From Pedobacter sp. SYSU D00535 (GTDB taxonomy: Bacteria > Bacteroidota > Bacteroidia > Sphingobacteriales > Sphingobacteriaceae), in assembly GCF_017355855.1 (NCBI RefSeq), contig NZ_JAFEWD010000002.1, forward strand, positions 62,001 through 126,000: 64,000 bases of DNA, given 5' to 3'. The position numbers were made by a program, and so were the translations under genes. The notes under the pieces are model-generated. The model was not told the DNA's origin, did no database searches, and was given only the letters and a program-made list of their open reading frames with translations. Shown piece by piece: positions 53,796-62,073 of this stretch; position 1 is the stretch's first letter; each line of letters begins with the position of its first letter.

Positions 53796-54313
53796 TGAAT
53801 GCTATTTATTTAAGACCGCTTTCAGTCGAAGACGCCAAAACTTCCTACCGCTGGCGAAATAATCCGGAGGTATGGTCGTATACCAAATTCAAAGCGGAGG
53901 AGCAGATAAGTGTCGAGGTGGAAACGGAGTGGTTGCAGAACGTGCTCAAGCGGAAAAATGAAAAGCGCTTTGCTATTTGCCTGAAGAATACCAATCAGTA
54001 TGTGGGGAATATTCAGCTTTTGAACATTGCAGACAGAAGCGCAGAGTTTCATATCTTCATCGGTGAGCCTTCTTTATGGGGAAAGGGGATAGGCAAGGCG
54101 GCAACCAGCTTGCTAATGAATTATGCCTTTAATAAGATTAAACTTTCCAGAATCAGCCTTGAAGTAAAACCCGACAATTTACCAGGAGTAGCCGTCTACA
54201 CCCGGATGGGTTTTGAACCTACCGGAGAGCATGATGGTTTCATTGTTATGGAACTTACCCGGGTTAGATTTAGGGACGCCTATAAGCGCTACAAACTGGT
54301 AGAGCAATATTGA
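53792..54313 (+). CDS. GNAT-family N-acetyltransferase (RimJ/RimL-like)
   Basis: This 173-residue acetyltransferase begins with YLRPLSVEDAKTSYRWRNNPEVW. The acetyl-CoA loop is GEPSLWGKGIGKAATSLLM (about 90-108, given as marker), and KLSRISLEVKPDNLPGVAVYTRMGF follows. It resembles sugar N-acetyltransferases of the PseH/WecD type more than ribosomal ones in this context. A likely role is N-acetylation of the amino sugar made by the dehydratase and aminotransferases of this locus. It overlaps the PLP-fold gene by four bases. Confidence 0.87.
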   Translation: MMNAIYLRPLSVEDAKTSYRWRNNPEVWSYTKFKAEEQISVEVETEWLQNVLKRKNEKRFAICLKNTNQYVGNIQLLNIADRSAEFHIFIGEPSLWGKGIGKAATSLLMNYAFNKIKLSRISLEVKPDNLPGVAVYTRMGFEPTGEHDGFIVMELTRVRFRDAYKRYKLVEQY

Positions 54314-54364
54314 TTAGTCCGGATTTCCTTTCCTCCAATTCCTTGCAACAGCAACTTTAAATTT

Positions 54365-55402
54365 ATGATACAGATCGTTACGATTCTCGAGCCGGAGAAA
54401 TGGCAGAAGTATGTGACAAGTTGCAGCCAGTATGATTTTTATCATACCTGGACTTACCACTCGCTAAATAAGTGCGGAGAACCCTTTCTCTTTGTTTTTG
54501 AAGAGAAAGAACTCCTCGTCGTGTTTCCGCTTATTAAAAGGAAAATTTATAATACCGGACTATTTGATCTTACCTCCGTTTACGGCTATTCTGGGCCCAT
54601 TTCTGATCGAGCACTGGAAAAATTGAGCGCCGCCGAACTCAAAAGGTTCCGCGATGCTTTTCTGGACTTCCTACATGAGGGCAACTATGTCTCGGTGTTC
54701 TCCAGGTTGAACCCTTTCTTCAACCAAATCCCGTTACTCGAAAGGCTGGGTGGAATTCACAGCAACGGCGAAATAGTCGCAATCGACCTGAGCAGCAGCT
54801 ATAAAGACCAGGCAGGCAAATACAGGAAAAATGTTTCTGTTGCTGTCAAGCAACTGCGGCAAAAAGGATATCAGGTGAAAGAGGCCTCCTCCATTGGAGA
54901 GGTCGCTACTTTTATCAGGATTTACACCGAAAATATGGAAAGGCTGCAGGCTGCAGACCAATACTATTTTGATGAAAATTATTTTTTAAGATTCCTGAGT
55001 GCCGAGGATTATAAAAGCAAACTGTACCTCGTGTACGCCGGGCAGGAGGCAATATCCGGCACACTTGTAACCTTCACCAACGGGATTATTCAGGGGCATC
55101 TCATCGGCACCAAAGCGGCTTATCTCAGCGAGTCTCCGGCTAAGCTTCTTGTAGATGAGGTGTCGATCATCGGGAGGGAACTGAAAATGGATTTCTACCA
55201 TTTAGGCGGTGGACTGGGTTTTAAAAAAGACTCATTGTTCCACTGGAAGATAGGTTTCTCTGATTACTGTCTGCCCTATTACAGCTGGAGGTATATTGCC
55301 GACCGTACTGCTTACAAGAATTTAGTGAGCGCCCACAGTCTTCTTGACGAGAGCACTGTGGATTACTTCCCTTTATATCGCTACGAGAAAGTGACAAAAT
55401 AA
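54365..55402 (+). CDS. FemAB-like GNAT-fold transferase (second copy)
   Basis: This 345-residue paralogue of the protein at 50880 shares blocks at matching positions: FYHTWTYHSLNKCGEPFL, PLIKRKI, VYGYSGPISD, VKQLRQKGYQ and FYHLGGGLGFKKDSLFHWK. Divergence is considerable, so the two probably act on different acceptors or transfer different groups. There is no signal peptide or membrane helix, so it works in the cytoplasm before export. See the first copy for family background. Confidence 0.8.
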   Translation: MIQIVTILEPEKWQKYVTSCSQYDFYHTWTYHSLNKCGEPFLFVFEEKELLVVFPLIKRKIYNTGLFDLTSVYGYSGPISDRALEKLSAAELKRFRDAFLDFLHEGNYVSVFSRLNPFFNQIPLLERLGGIHSNGEIVAIDLSSSYKDQAGKYRKNVSVAVKQLRQKGYQVKEASSIGEVATFIRIYTENMERLQAADQYYFDENYFLRFLSAEDYKSKLYLVYAGQEAISGTLVTFTNGIIQGHLIGTKAAYLSESPAKLLVDEVSIIGRELKMDFYHLGGGLGFKKDSLFHWKIGFSDYCLPYYSWRYIADRTAYKNLVSAHSLLDESTVDYFPLYRYEKVTK

Positions 55403-55500
55403 CTATCGGATACCCCCTGTGGTTCCGGTTTCCTGAAATGGGAGTTCCCTACATCTAACCTTAGAATTTTTATTATTTCCGCATCTATAATCTCTTACCT

Positions 55501-57468
55501 ATGATACCTTCCATACTATTCAAAAGAGCACAAAGCCGCTGGCTTATCTTGTTGGTTGACCTTGCTATTATAGCTTGGGCCTTTTCAACGGCTTTTTTAG
55601 TGACCAGGCAGTTTGATTTTCCTCAATTGCTTAGCTACAGTTTTCAACTCCATCTAGCGGGGTACTGTACCACGGCTATGCTGGTTTTTGTATTGATGAG
55701 GATCCATACCGGTATCATCAGGTTTTCCAATACTGAAGATATCATCCGTATTTTTTCATCTACGCTGCTTGCTAATATCTCGTATTCACTTATTCTCCAG
55801 TGGAGTTTGAGAGATATCAGATCAGAGACGCCTTCTTTCAAGGAAGTAATTATCTTGAACTTCTTTATTTCCTCAACCTTGCTGATAATGCTTCGTCTGT
55901 TTGTGAAAAGTGCCTACAATTTCTATAAAGGCTATAAAAAGGTGGATGTAAAACCTATATTGATCTATGGATCCGGAAAGCCAGCAGTGTTAATTAAACA
56001 AGCTTTTGAGTCTCACCCCGAAATTAAGTACGAGGTGCTGGGATTTTTAGATCACGACGCTGACAAGTTGGGCAAATACATCGAACGGAAGCGGGTTTAC
56101 AACGATTCTGCCGTTCGTTACCTGAAAGAGAAATATGGGTTGGCTGAATTAATAATAAGCAGTAACAGTCTCAATACTGAGGAAAAGAAGCGGACGGTGG
56201 AAACTTGCATCAACTTATCCATAAAGGTGCTCACAGTTCCGCCAGCTAACGAATGGCTTCACGGTCATCTTAACCTAAACCAAGTGTCAAACTTAAAAAT
56301 TGAAGATCTGTTGGAGCGGGAGCCCATTCTCCTTGATAAGAAGAAAATAATGGGAAAGCTGGCAGGGAAGCGGATTTTGATAACTGGTGCAGCCGGCTCT
56401 ATCGGATCGGAGATTGTGCGGCAGGTGATGGGCTATAACCCCGAAAAGGTGATTTTGGTGGACCAGGCGGAATCGCCCATGCATGAACTGCAGCTCGAGT
56501 TGGAAGATAAGAATATGGGAGCGAAAGTGAAACTTTGTATCGCCAATATTCAAAATTATAGGTCCATGCATGCTATTTTTCATACCTATCGACCCCAGGT
56601 GGTATTTCATGCAGCGGCTTACAAACATGTGCCGATGATGGAAAATAATCCTCGAGAAGCTATTCTTGACAATGTTTTGGGTACAAAAAACCTAGCCGAA
56701 ATAGCAGTAGAATTTTACGTGGAAAGATTTATCATGATTTCTACTGATAAAGCAGTCAACCCAACAAACGTTATGGGTGCCTCAAAACGACTCGCGGAGA
56801 TGTATATTCAATCTTTAAACTGCCATTTAGATGCAATGAACAGCAGTTTGATGTTAGGCGGACAATCGCTTTTTGTTAAAGGCGGCATTCGTCGGGGGCA
56901 TACCAAATTTATCACCACCCGTTTTGGTAATGTACTGGGCTCTAACGGTTCCGTGCTGCATCGGTTTAAAGCACAAATTGAGCGGGGCGGTCCTGTCACT
57001 GTTACGCACCCGGAGATAACCAGATATTTCATGACCATCCCCGAATCGGTTCAACTAGTGCTGGAGGCAAGTGCGATGGGTAGAGGTGGAGAAATTCTTA
57101 TTTTTGATATGGGAAAACCAGTCAAGATTGTCGACCTGGCGGCGAATATGATCAGGCTATCGGGATACGTTCCATACAAAGATATCCAGATTGCTTTTTC
57201 TGGCTTACGACCGGGGGAGAAATTATATGAGGAGCTCTTGAATAAAGAAGAGCTGAGCGTACCTACCCATCATCATAAAATTAAGATATCCAAGGTGATC
57301 GTATACCCTTACGACTATGTTCAGGGAAAAGTAAACGAGCTGCTGAAGTTGAATGAGAGCGGGGATGAATTCAAAATCGTTGCGAAAATCAAAGAGATTA
57401 TCCCAGAGTACAAAAGCAATAATTCAAGATTTAAAGAGCTCGATCAGCAACTACAGGCAGTTTCTTAA
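55501..57468 (+). CDS. Nucleotide-sugar 4,6-dehydratase, CapD/PglF/WbpM type
   Basis: This is a 655-residue membrane-anchored SDR enzyme. Four hydrophobic helices (about 12-150) are followed by a first nucleotide-binding region (about 155-260, ILIYGSGKPAVL) and the catalytic domain with ITGAAGSIGSEIVRQV (about 294-309). VFHAAAYKHVPMME, STDKAVNPTNVMGASKRLAEM and FITTRFGNVLGSNGSV follow. It makes a UDP-4-keto-6-deoxy-HexNAc for amination. Between QSLN and TKFIT there is an insertion of about 27 residues (around 440-466) that the standard family lacks. It is the last enzyme of the locus. Confidence 0.92.
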   Translation: MIPSILFKRAQSRWLILLVDLAIIAWAFSTAFLVTRQFDFPQLLSYSFQLHLAGYCTTAMLVFVLMRIHTGIIRFSNTEDIIRIFSSTLLANISYSLILQWSLRDIRSETPSFKEVIILNFFISSTLLIMLRLFVKSAYNFYKGYKKVDVKPILIYGSGKPAVLIKQAFESHPEIKYEVLGFLDHDADKLGKYIERKRVYNDSAVRYLKEKYGLAELIISSNSLNTEEKKRTVETCINLSIKVLTVPPANEWLHGHLNLNQVSNLKIEDLLEREPILLDKKKIMGKLAGKRILITGAAGSIGSEIVRQVMGYNPEKVILVDQAESPMHELQLELEDKNMGAKVKLCIANIQNYRSMHAIFHTYRPQVVFHAAAYKHVPMMENNPREAILDNVLGTKNLAEIAVEFYVERFIMISTDKAVNPTNVMGASKRLAEMYIQSLNCHLDAMNSSLMLGGQSLFVKGGIRRGHTKFITTRFGNVLGSNGSVLHRFKAQIERGGPVTVTHPEITRYFMTIPESVQLVLEASAMGRGGEILIFDMGKPVKIVDLAANMIRLSGYVPYKDIQIAFSGLRPGEKLYEELLNKEELSVPTHHHKIKISKVIVYPYDYVQGKVNELLKLNESGDEFKIVAKIKEIIPEYKSNNSRFKELDQQLQAVS

Positions 57469-57536
57469 AGCGAAAATTGCATGAATCTTAGCTTGAGTCA
57501 AACCCGGCTACTGCCACAATTACCAAAAAATATGGG

Positions 57537-57944
57537 ATGGAAATGGATCAGATTCCAAAAACAATGAATATGGATATTCATGTTGGTGAAATGATTGAAG
57601 AATTAGTTCGTGTCAATCAAGTAAGCATTACAGAGATAGCCAGAAAAACCCACGTTAACCGGCGATCGGTGTACAACTGGTTTAAACAGAAAACACTGCG
57701 ACCTTACACACTGCACCGGATTTGCGAAGTGCTAGCGTCCGATTTTTCTATTGAGTTGCCGGGGATTTTCCAGGAGAAGCAGCAGAGTTTTAAAAAACAG
57801 GCAGAGCAAGAGCACGAGTCCGCAGGAAAGGAATCTGGAGACGTTTTTTATTGGATGAATAAGTATATTTTCTTGTTGGAAAAATACAATGAGCTGCTGG
57901 ACCGGATCAGCCGGAAAGAAGAGGAGCCTGTTGGCAGGCACTAG
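57537..57944 (+). CDS. Small helix-turn-helix regulator (second of the flanking pair)
   Basis: This 135-residue paralogue of the gene at 25142 has a helix-turn-helix at about 31-65 (VSITEIARKTHVNRRSVYNWFK), shared residues DFSIELPGIF, a charged linker, and a C-terminal helix YWMNKYIFLLEKYNELL. The first nine residues have no match in the paralogue. The ATG at 57564 (MNMDIHVGE) may therefore be the true start. It lies 68 bases after the dehydratase gene and so probably belongs to the same transcript. A regulatory role in the locus is inferred from the flanking arrangement. Confidence 0.8.
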   Translation: MEMDQIPKTMNMDIHVGEMIEELVRVNQVSITEIARKTHVNRRSVYNWFKQKTLRPYTLHRICEVLASDFSIELPGIFQEKQQSFKKQAEQEHESAGKESGDVFYWMNKYIFLLEKYNELLDRISRKEEEPVGRH

Positions 57945-58033
57945 CATAACCGGCCACTGGGCAAAGGGATCTGTTTGGACGACTAATTAATTTACTATGA
58001 TACTGCCCTGCCCGTTTTTTCGAAGCCTGAAAG

Positions 58034-58450
58034 CTAGTAATTTACTGAGACCTTATGCGGTTTATCTGTTACAGCACTAAGAAAACCAGTCATAGAAAGA
58101 TGCCTGTCCAATGTTGCAAGTAGTTTCGATACCTGGAGGGGCTTTCGAACGCACTCTCTTACTGACAGTCCAACGTGCCGTAAGTCCACGTCCTCGTCAC
58201 TAAGTAGAATTATCGGAACATCTGCTCCTGCCGCATTCGCCGGATAGAAAATAATTTCTGATTTTTCGCCAAGCTGCAGGGTCGGCTGATCCAGAATGAG
58301 TAAATCTGGACTGAAATTGTGTACAAAATTTGGAACATCGGCCATTTTTGAACACAGGTACGTCTCATAGCCTTCAAAAGTCAAAAGTTCATCCAAGCTT
58401 TCAGAAAGCTGCGTATCATGTCCTACAATCAGTATCTTTTCCCTCATCAA
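58034..58450 (-). CDS. Stand-alone response-regulator receiver protein
   Basis: This 138-residue protein consists only of a receiver domain. Asp54 in DLLILDQP is the phospho-acceptor candidate, Ser84 in ILLSD and Lys103 in VRKPL fit the switch residues. The N-terminal acidic pair is replaced by VGHD (one acidic residue), so metal binding may be weakened. There is no DNA-binding domain and no kinase nearby. It may be a phosphate sink or signal a partner protein. It is convergent with the helix-turn-helix gene. Confidence 0.75.
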   Translation of the reverse strand: MMREKILIVGHDTQLSESLDELLTFEGYETYLCSKMADVPNFVHNFSPDLLILDQPTLQLGEKSEIIFYPANAAGADVPIILLSDEDVDLRHVGLSVRECVRKPLQVSKLLATLDRHLSMTGFLSAVTDKPHKVSVNY

Positions 58451-58840
58451 TCAAAACTTTCCAGATATGCTGCAAAAGTTGTGCCTGTAAAGGAGGACTA
58501 GAAGTTGGGGGTAGGGAGGTTTGTGCAGGAGAATACCTGTCTTTTTCTTCAATAAAAGCGGAAGCTATTTCCGTTTCCAACGTTTTAAATTAGCCTCTTT
58601 TTTAAGTGCAGATACAAGACGGATTATGTCCCTTATTATTCTACTATTCAAACTAATTTGCGAGAACATCTAGGTGCCATTTAATCGTATTTGTTTAGAT
58701 ACTCCATACCATATTCTACTTGCTTCGCTTCGTCATGATAAACGAGGATTAGAAAGAGGCTGTCTAAAGATTGAAAAAAAAATTCGTAACTATCTCTTTT
58801 CTAGTTCGTAAAACCTTTAACATTACCAAGTTGAAAGACC
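58451..58840. other. Gap upstream of the 52-residue ORF
   Basis: This 390-base stretch has no supported ORF. It contains the divergent upstream regions of the receiver gene (minus strand) and of the small ORF (plus strand). No clear -7/-33 pair, terminator or recognised RNA is visible. Confidence 0.45.
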
Positions 58841-58999
58841 ATGAATTCAGAAAGAGCATTCATCCTTTTCGAAGGATTTTTACACCAAATCTTCAGACGC
58901 AATAAAGAAGTCGTTGTAATATTAAACAATGGAAGTCAAATAACAATCCCGGCAGACAGGGTTCGGTTTTGTTCACTTTCAGATTTCCTACCAAAGTAG
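58841..58999 (+). CDS. Small 52-residue protein of unknown function
   Basis: This ATG-started ORF of 52 codons ends in TAG and is followed after about 34 bases by a strong terminator. The protein is balanced in charge, with an amphipathic start (ERAFILFEGFLHQIFRR) and a beta-like part (EVVVILNNGSQITIPADRV). That order loosely recalls the helix-strand pattern of Sm/Hfq-like folds, but it is shorter than Hfq and the signature is incomplete. No signal peptide or membrane helix is present. Terminator, codon usage and composition favour a real gene. Confidence 0.55.
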   Translation: MNSERAFILFEGFLHQIFRRNKEVVVILNNGSQITIPADRVRFCSLSDFLPK

Positions 59000-59033
59000 T
59001 TTTCATAGTTAGTTTGAGTATAGGTTGATTGAG

Positions 59034-59059
59034 AAAAAGGAGCTTTTAGCTCCTTTTTT
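59034..59059 (+). terminator. Terminator of the small ORF
   Basis: aaaaaggagc (59034-59043) pairs fully with gctccttttt (59049-59058) around a five-base loop, and the right arm itself forms the T run. This is a textbook intrinsic terminator. Confidence 0.9.
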
Positions 59060-59131
59060 GCTGTTATATAGCTATTCCCATTTTGCAAAACCGACGCTTC
59101 TCTGGTATCTTAGCTCCAAAATCGTCGGACT

Positions 59132-59587
59132 ATGCGATCTTCCGCTCTTACCCCCCAGCAATATCTTGCAGAACTACCAGAAGAGAGACTTTCATCCATA
59201 ACCGAACTGCGAAAGGTCTTGCTTGAAAATCTTCCCCAAGGCTTTGAAGAAGTTATCAGTTACGGCATGCTCGCCTATGTTGTTCCTCATTCCATCTATC
59301 CTAATGGCTATCATTGCGACCCTAGTCAGCCCCTTCCCTTTATCAGTATTGCTGCTCAGAAAAACTTTGTTGCCCTTTATCATATGGGCTTGTACGCCAA
59401 TCCGGATCTATTGAAGTGGTTTGAGGAGGAATATCCTAAGCACAGCAAAACTAAGCTGGATATGGGGAAAAGCTGTATCCGGTTCAAAAAACGGGAAGAT
59501 ATTCCCTATGACTTGATTGCTCACCTGGCCGCAAAGATTAGTCCGGCGCAGTGGATCGAGACCTATGAGAAGGTCCTGAAAAAATAA
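59132..59587 (+). CDS. DUF1801 (YdhG-like) domain protein
   Basis: This 151-residue protein matches the DUF1801/YdhG pattern: LAELPEERLSSITELRKVLLENLP, EVISYGMLAYVVP, PLPFISIAAQKNFVALYHMGLY and MGKSCIRFKKREDIPYDLI. Members are small single-domain alpha/beta proteins, and their function is not established. It has no signal peptide. It is a single gene, with 92 bases to the next one on the same strand. Confidence 0.88.
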   Translation: MRSSALTPQQYLAELPEERLSSITELRKVLLENLPQGFEEVISYGMLAYVVPHSIYPNGYHCDPSQPLPFISIAAQKNFVALYHMGLYANPDLLKWFEEEYPKHSKTKLDMGKSCIRFKKREDIPYDLIAHLAAKISPAQWIETYEKVLKK

Positions 59588-59679
59588 TTAGATATTTTGC
59601 TCGTCCTGTAAAAGCTGTTGACATACTGCTGTCATTGGCCCATGCTTTCTTTGTATAGAAAATCAACAACTAACAAGTT

Positions 59680-60186
59680 ATGGAAAGCAATCCAATCACA
59701 GAAACCGCAGTAGTAATCAGCGAAGCACAGTTATTAGAGCACTGGCAGGGGCACCGGGCACTTACCCGCAAAATGATAGAAGCATTTCCTGAAGACAAGT
59801 TTTACAACTATTCGGTAGGAGGCATGCGACCTTTTGTTGAATTGATCATGGAGATGATTGACATGGCAGACGGGGGCATTGACGGAATTGCAAGCCGCGA
59901 GTGGAAGTCAATCGACGATTCGTCGCACATCACCCGGAACTACCCCGGCTCTAAGCAGGAGGTGTTGGCTATCTGGGATCGGGTGACCGCTAAGATCAAT
60001 GCAACATGGCCCTCCATCCCCGAGGGACGCTTTCAGGAAGTAGACAAGGCTTTCGGCGTTTACGAAAATCCTGTCTATGCCACTCTTTTTTATTTTATTG
60101 ATAACGAAATTCATCACCGGGGACAAGCGTATGTCTACCTTCGTTCGCTGGGTATCACGCCACCTCCATTTTGGGAAAGAGCTTAG
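59680..60186 (+). CDS. DinB/YfiT-like four-helix-bundle protein
   Basis: This 168-residue DinB-superfamily protein has LLEHWQGHRALTRKMIEAFPEDKFYNY, PFVELIMEMIDMADGGI and IDNEIHHRGQAYVYLRSLGI. The last carries the His residues that, with an N-terminal His, usually bind a divalent metal. Many members are thiol transferases or unknown metal-dependent enzymes; the DNA-damage link is only by name. It is followed at once by a strong terminator. Confidence 0.88.
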   Translation: MESNPITETAVVISEAQLLEHWQGHRALTRKMIEAFPEDKFYNYSVGGMRPFVELIMEMIDMADGGIDGIASREWKSIDDSSHITRNYPGSKQEVLAIWDRVTAKINATWPSIPEGRFQEVDKAFGVYENPVYATLFYFIDNEIHHRGQAYVYLRSLGITPPPFWERA

Positions 60187-60190
60187 TGCT

Positions 60191-60226
60191 AAAAAGGCTG
60201 TCCGGATTATTCGGACAGCCTTTTTT
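60191..60226. terminator. Bidirectional terminator
   Basis: aaaaaggctgtccg (60191-60204) pairs with cggacagccttttt (60212-60225) around a short loop, with A and T runs on either side. It lies between the convergent dinB-like and oxidoreductase genes and can serve both. Confidence 0.92.
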
Positions 60227-60228
60227 CT

Positions 60229-61224
60229 TTAGATGATGTTCACCCATTTACTGTCCCTGTTACTTTCGAGAACTGCTTCAATAACTTTCATGTTGTTAAT
60301 AGCATCCAGAAATGGTGTAGGAACTTCAGTGTTCTCGATAATTGCTTTTGAAAATAGATCTCCCTGCAGGGTATACTGATTGACCGGTTCAAAACTGATT
60401 TCTTTTGTAGGATTCCCGGCTTTATGAAGCAAAATCCGGGCGGCCTGATCAGGAGCGGCATTTACAGGAATTTCAATTTCCAGGCTGCCTTCTGTGCCGA
60501 AAATATGGAAACGTTGAAAAGGATTTAGCTGGGTAGAGCAGGTGAAAGTAGCCGTTCCGTTGCCAAAATCAAGTGTTCCGGAAGTTAGACGATCTGTTTG
60601 TGTGGACGGGTCATAATCCACAATTCCATGAACCCGGAAGGGCTCCACGCCGAAAATAAATCTTGACTGCGAGATGCAGTAACAGCCGATATCCATTAAC
60701 GCTCCGCCGCCTGCAGCCTTGATGTTGCGGATATTCTCCTTGTTAACATTGTAGTAGGAAAAGAAAGCCTGAATAGTTCTCAGCGTGCCGATCGCTCCGC
60801 TGTCTACCAGTTGTTTTGCTTCCTGCCATTGGGGATGAAAACGATACATGAATGCTTCCATCAGTTTAAGCTGAGGGTTACGCAGAGAAGTTTCCTGAAG
60901 TCGCTCCGCTTCAGCTACGTTCATGGCAACTGGCTTTTCACAAAGTACATGCTTGCCGCTTTCCAATGCTTTTTCAGCCCATTCAACGTGTAAATGGTTG
61001 GGCAGCGGAATATAAACTGCTTCGATCTCCGGGTTCTGAAGTAACTCTTCATAAGAGCCGTAAGCGTTCCTTATTCCTGTTTTCGATGCGGCTTCCTGGG
61101 CTTTTGCCAAATTTCTTGACGCAATCGCCGTAATTTCACAAAATGCTCCTGCCTGCATCGCCGGAATTACTTTCTGAACTGCAATGTTAGCGGCCCCAAG
61201 CACACCCCATCTTATTTTTTTCAT
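60229..61224 (-). CDS. Gfo/Idh/MocA-family oxidoreductase
   Basis: This 331-residue NAD(P)-dependent oxidoreductase has the Rossmann motif GVLGAANIAVQKVIPAM at the N-terminus. YIPLPNHLHVEWAEKAL and the conserved HVLCEKPVAMN with catalytic Lys97 follow, and then the beta-sheet C-terminal domain (KAAGGGALMDIGCYCI). Members act on sugars, inositols or trans-dihydrodiols. This one resembles the 1,5-anhydro-D-fructose reductase/xylose dehydrogenase-like group, but the substrate is not clear. It is cytoplasmic, with no obvious operon partner. Confidence 0.9.
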   Translation of the reverse strand: MKKIRWGVLGAANIAVQKVIPAMQAGAFCEITAIASRNLAKAQEAASKTGIRNAYGSYEELLQNPEIEAVYIPLPNHLHVEWAEKALESGKHVLCEKPVAMNVAEAERLQETSLRNPQLKLMEAFMYRFHPQWQEAKQLVDSGAIGTLRTIQAFFSYYNVNKENIRNIKAAGGGALMDIGCYCISQSRFIFGVEPFRVHGIVDYDPSTQTDRLTSGTLDFGNGTATFTCSTQLNPFQRFHIFGTEGSLEIEIPVNAAPDQAARILLHKAGNPTKEISFEPVNQYTLQGDLFSKAIIENTEVPTPFLDAINNMKVIEAVLESNRDSKWVNII

Positions 61225-61305
61225 ACAAGCGAATATAAAACTTGCCGGGCAGGATTCCGATTATGTTTTGGAAAAGGACTTGCCGCTGGCCATGTGGCTA
61301 AAAGC

Positions 61306-61333
61306 AAAAAGGCGTTGATGTAACACCAACGCC
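61306..61333 (-). terminator. Terminator of the NTF2-like gene
   Basis: On the minus strand ggcgttgg and ccaacgcc-type arms (plus-strand ggcgttg at 61311-61317 and caacgcc at 61327-61333) enclose a nine-base loop and are followed by five T. It ends the gene transcribed from 61782. Confidence 0.8.
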
Positions 61334-61356
61334 GGATAAAAGCCTGTTTTTTGTTG

Positions 61357-61782
61357 TTACTCGAAAGAGCTTGTTACGTTTGTTATCTTCCAACCTTTAG
61401 TGGTATTTGCCATACTTACTATACTTACTTTGTTGAAAGAATCGTATTGCTGGCTGATTTTAACTACTGCCTGCGTTGCATTTACATCTACCAGCTGGTA
61501 ATTAGTTTTGCAGTTTTGCTGGATATTTTTCAGACCTTTAATAAAGTTCAGCATTTCTTGCCGATCATAATTCAGGATTTTTTGCCCCTGCACAAGGGTG
61601 AATTTTACTTCTGTATCCAGGACCTCTGCCACACCTTGAACTTTTCCATGAGAAATAGCATCAATGTAAGTAGTAAGGGCGTAGTCCATTTTGAACTTCC
61701 TGTTGTTGGTGTCGTCATTAGCGAAAGCAGTGATCGATAGAACGATTAGAAATGTTGCGGTGAGGGTTTTTAGAGTTTTCAT
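61357..61782 (-). CDS. Secreted NTF2-like (lumazine-binding type) protein
   Basis: This 141-residue protein has a clear signal peptide (LKTLTATFLIVLSITAFA-ND, cleavage at about residue 22). A compact domain follows: an N-terminal helix (ALTTYIDAISHGKVQGVAEVL) and a curved sheet (VKFTLVQGQKILNYDRQEMLNFIKGL, KVSIVSMANTTKGWKITNV). This is the SnoaL/NTF2-like fold of the Lumazine_bd_2 family, which is frequent in Bacteroidota. No catalytic residue can be named; a binding role in the periplasm is likely. Confidence 0.8.
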   Translation of the reverse strand: MKTLKTLTATFLIVLSITAFANDDTNNRKFKMDYALTTYIDAISHGKVQGVAEVLDTEVKFTLVQGQKILNYDRQEMLNFIKGLKNIQQNCKTNYQLVDVNATQAVVKISQQYDSFNKVSIVSMANTTKGWKITNVTSSFE

Positions 61783-62073
61783 ATCTTTTATTTTTAAGCC
61801 GTTGTTCTTGTTTGTTGATTCAAAAGTAGGGCGCGTTACCGCGCGGGGAAAGGCTTAATAGGCTGGCGATAGGAACTTCTCGGTGAATGGCCGCATTTTT
61901 CAGGCGAAAATTTTTGAAGGATGATTTACCGATATTAAAATGCCGAGTTGAAATACTGCCGGCGTTATTTAAACCCGGCAAAAGCGGATACCGGCCAGTG
62001 GCTAAAGCCGTGGCAAGGGATGGTGGTTGGAGAAGGAGTATGAGCGGATGACGGGACTGCAGGTGAGTAAAGA

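Noticed and set aside
61351-61740. 129-codon plus-strand ORF
   Set aside because: It is antisense to the secreted NTF2-like gene, which has a clear signal peptide and terminator.
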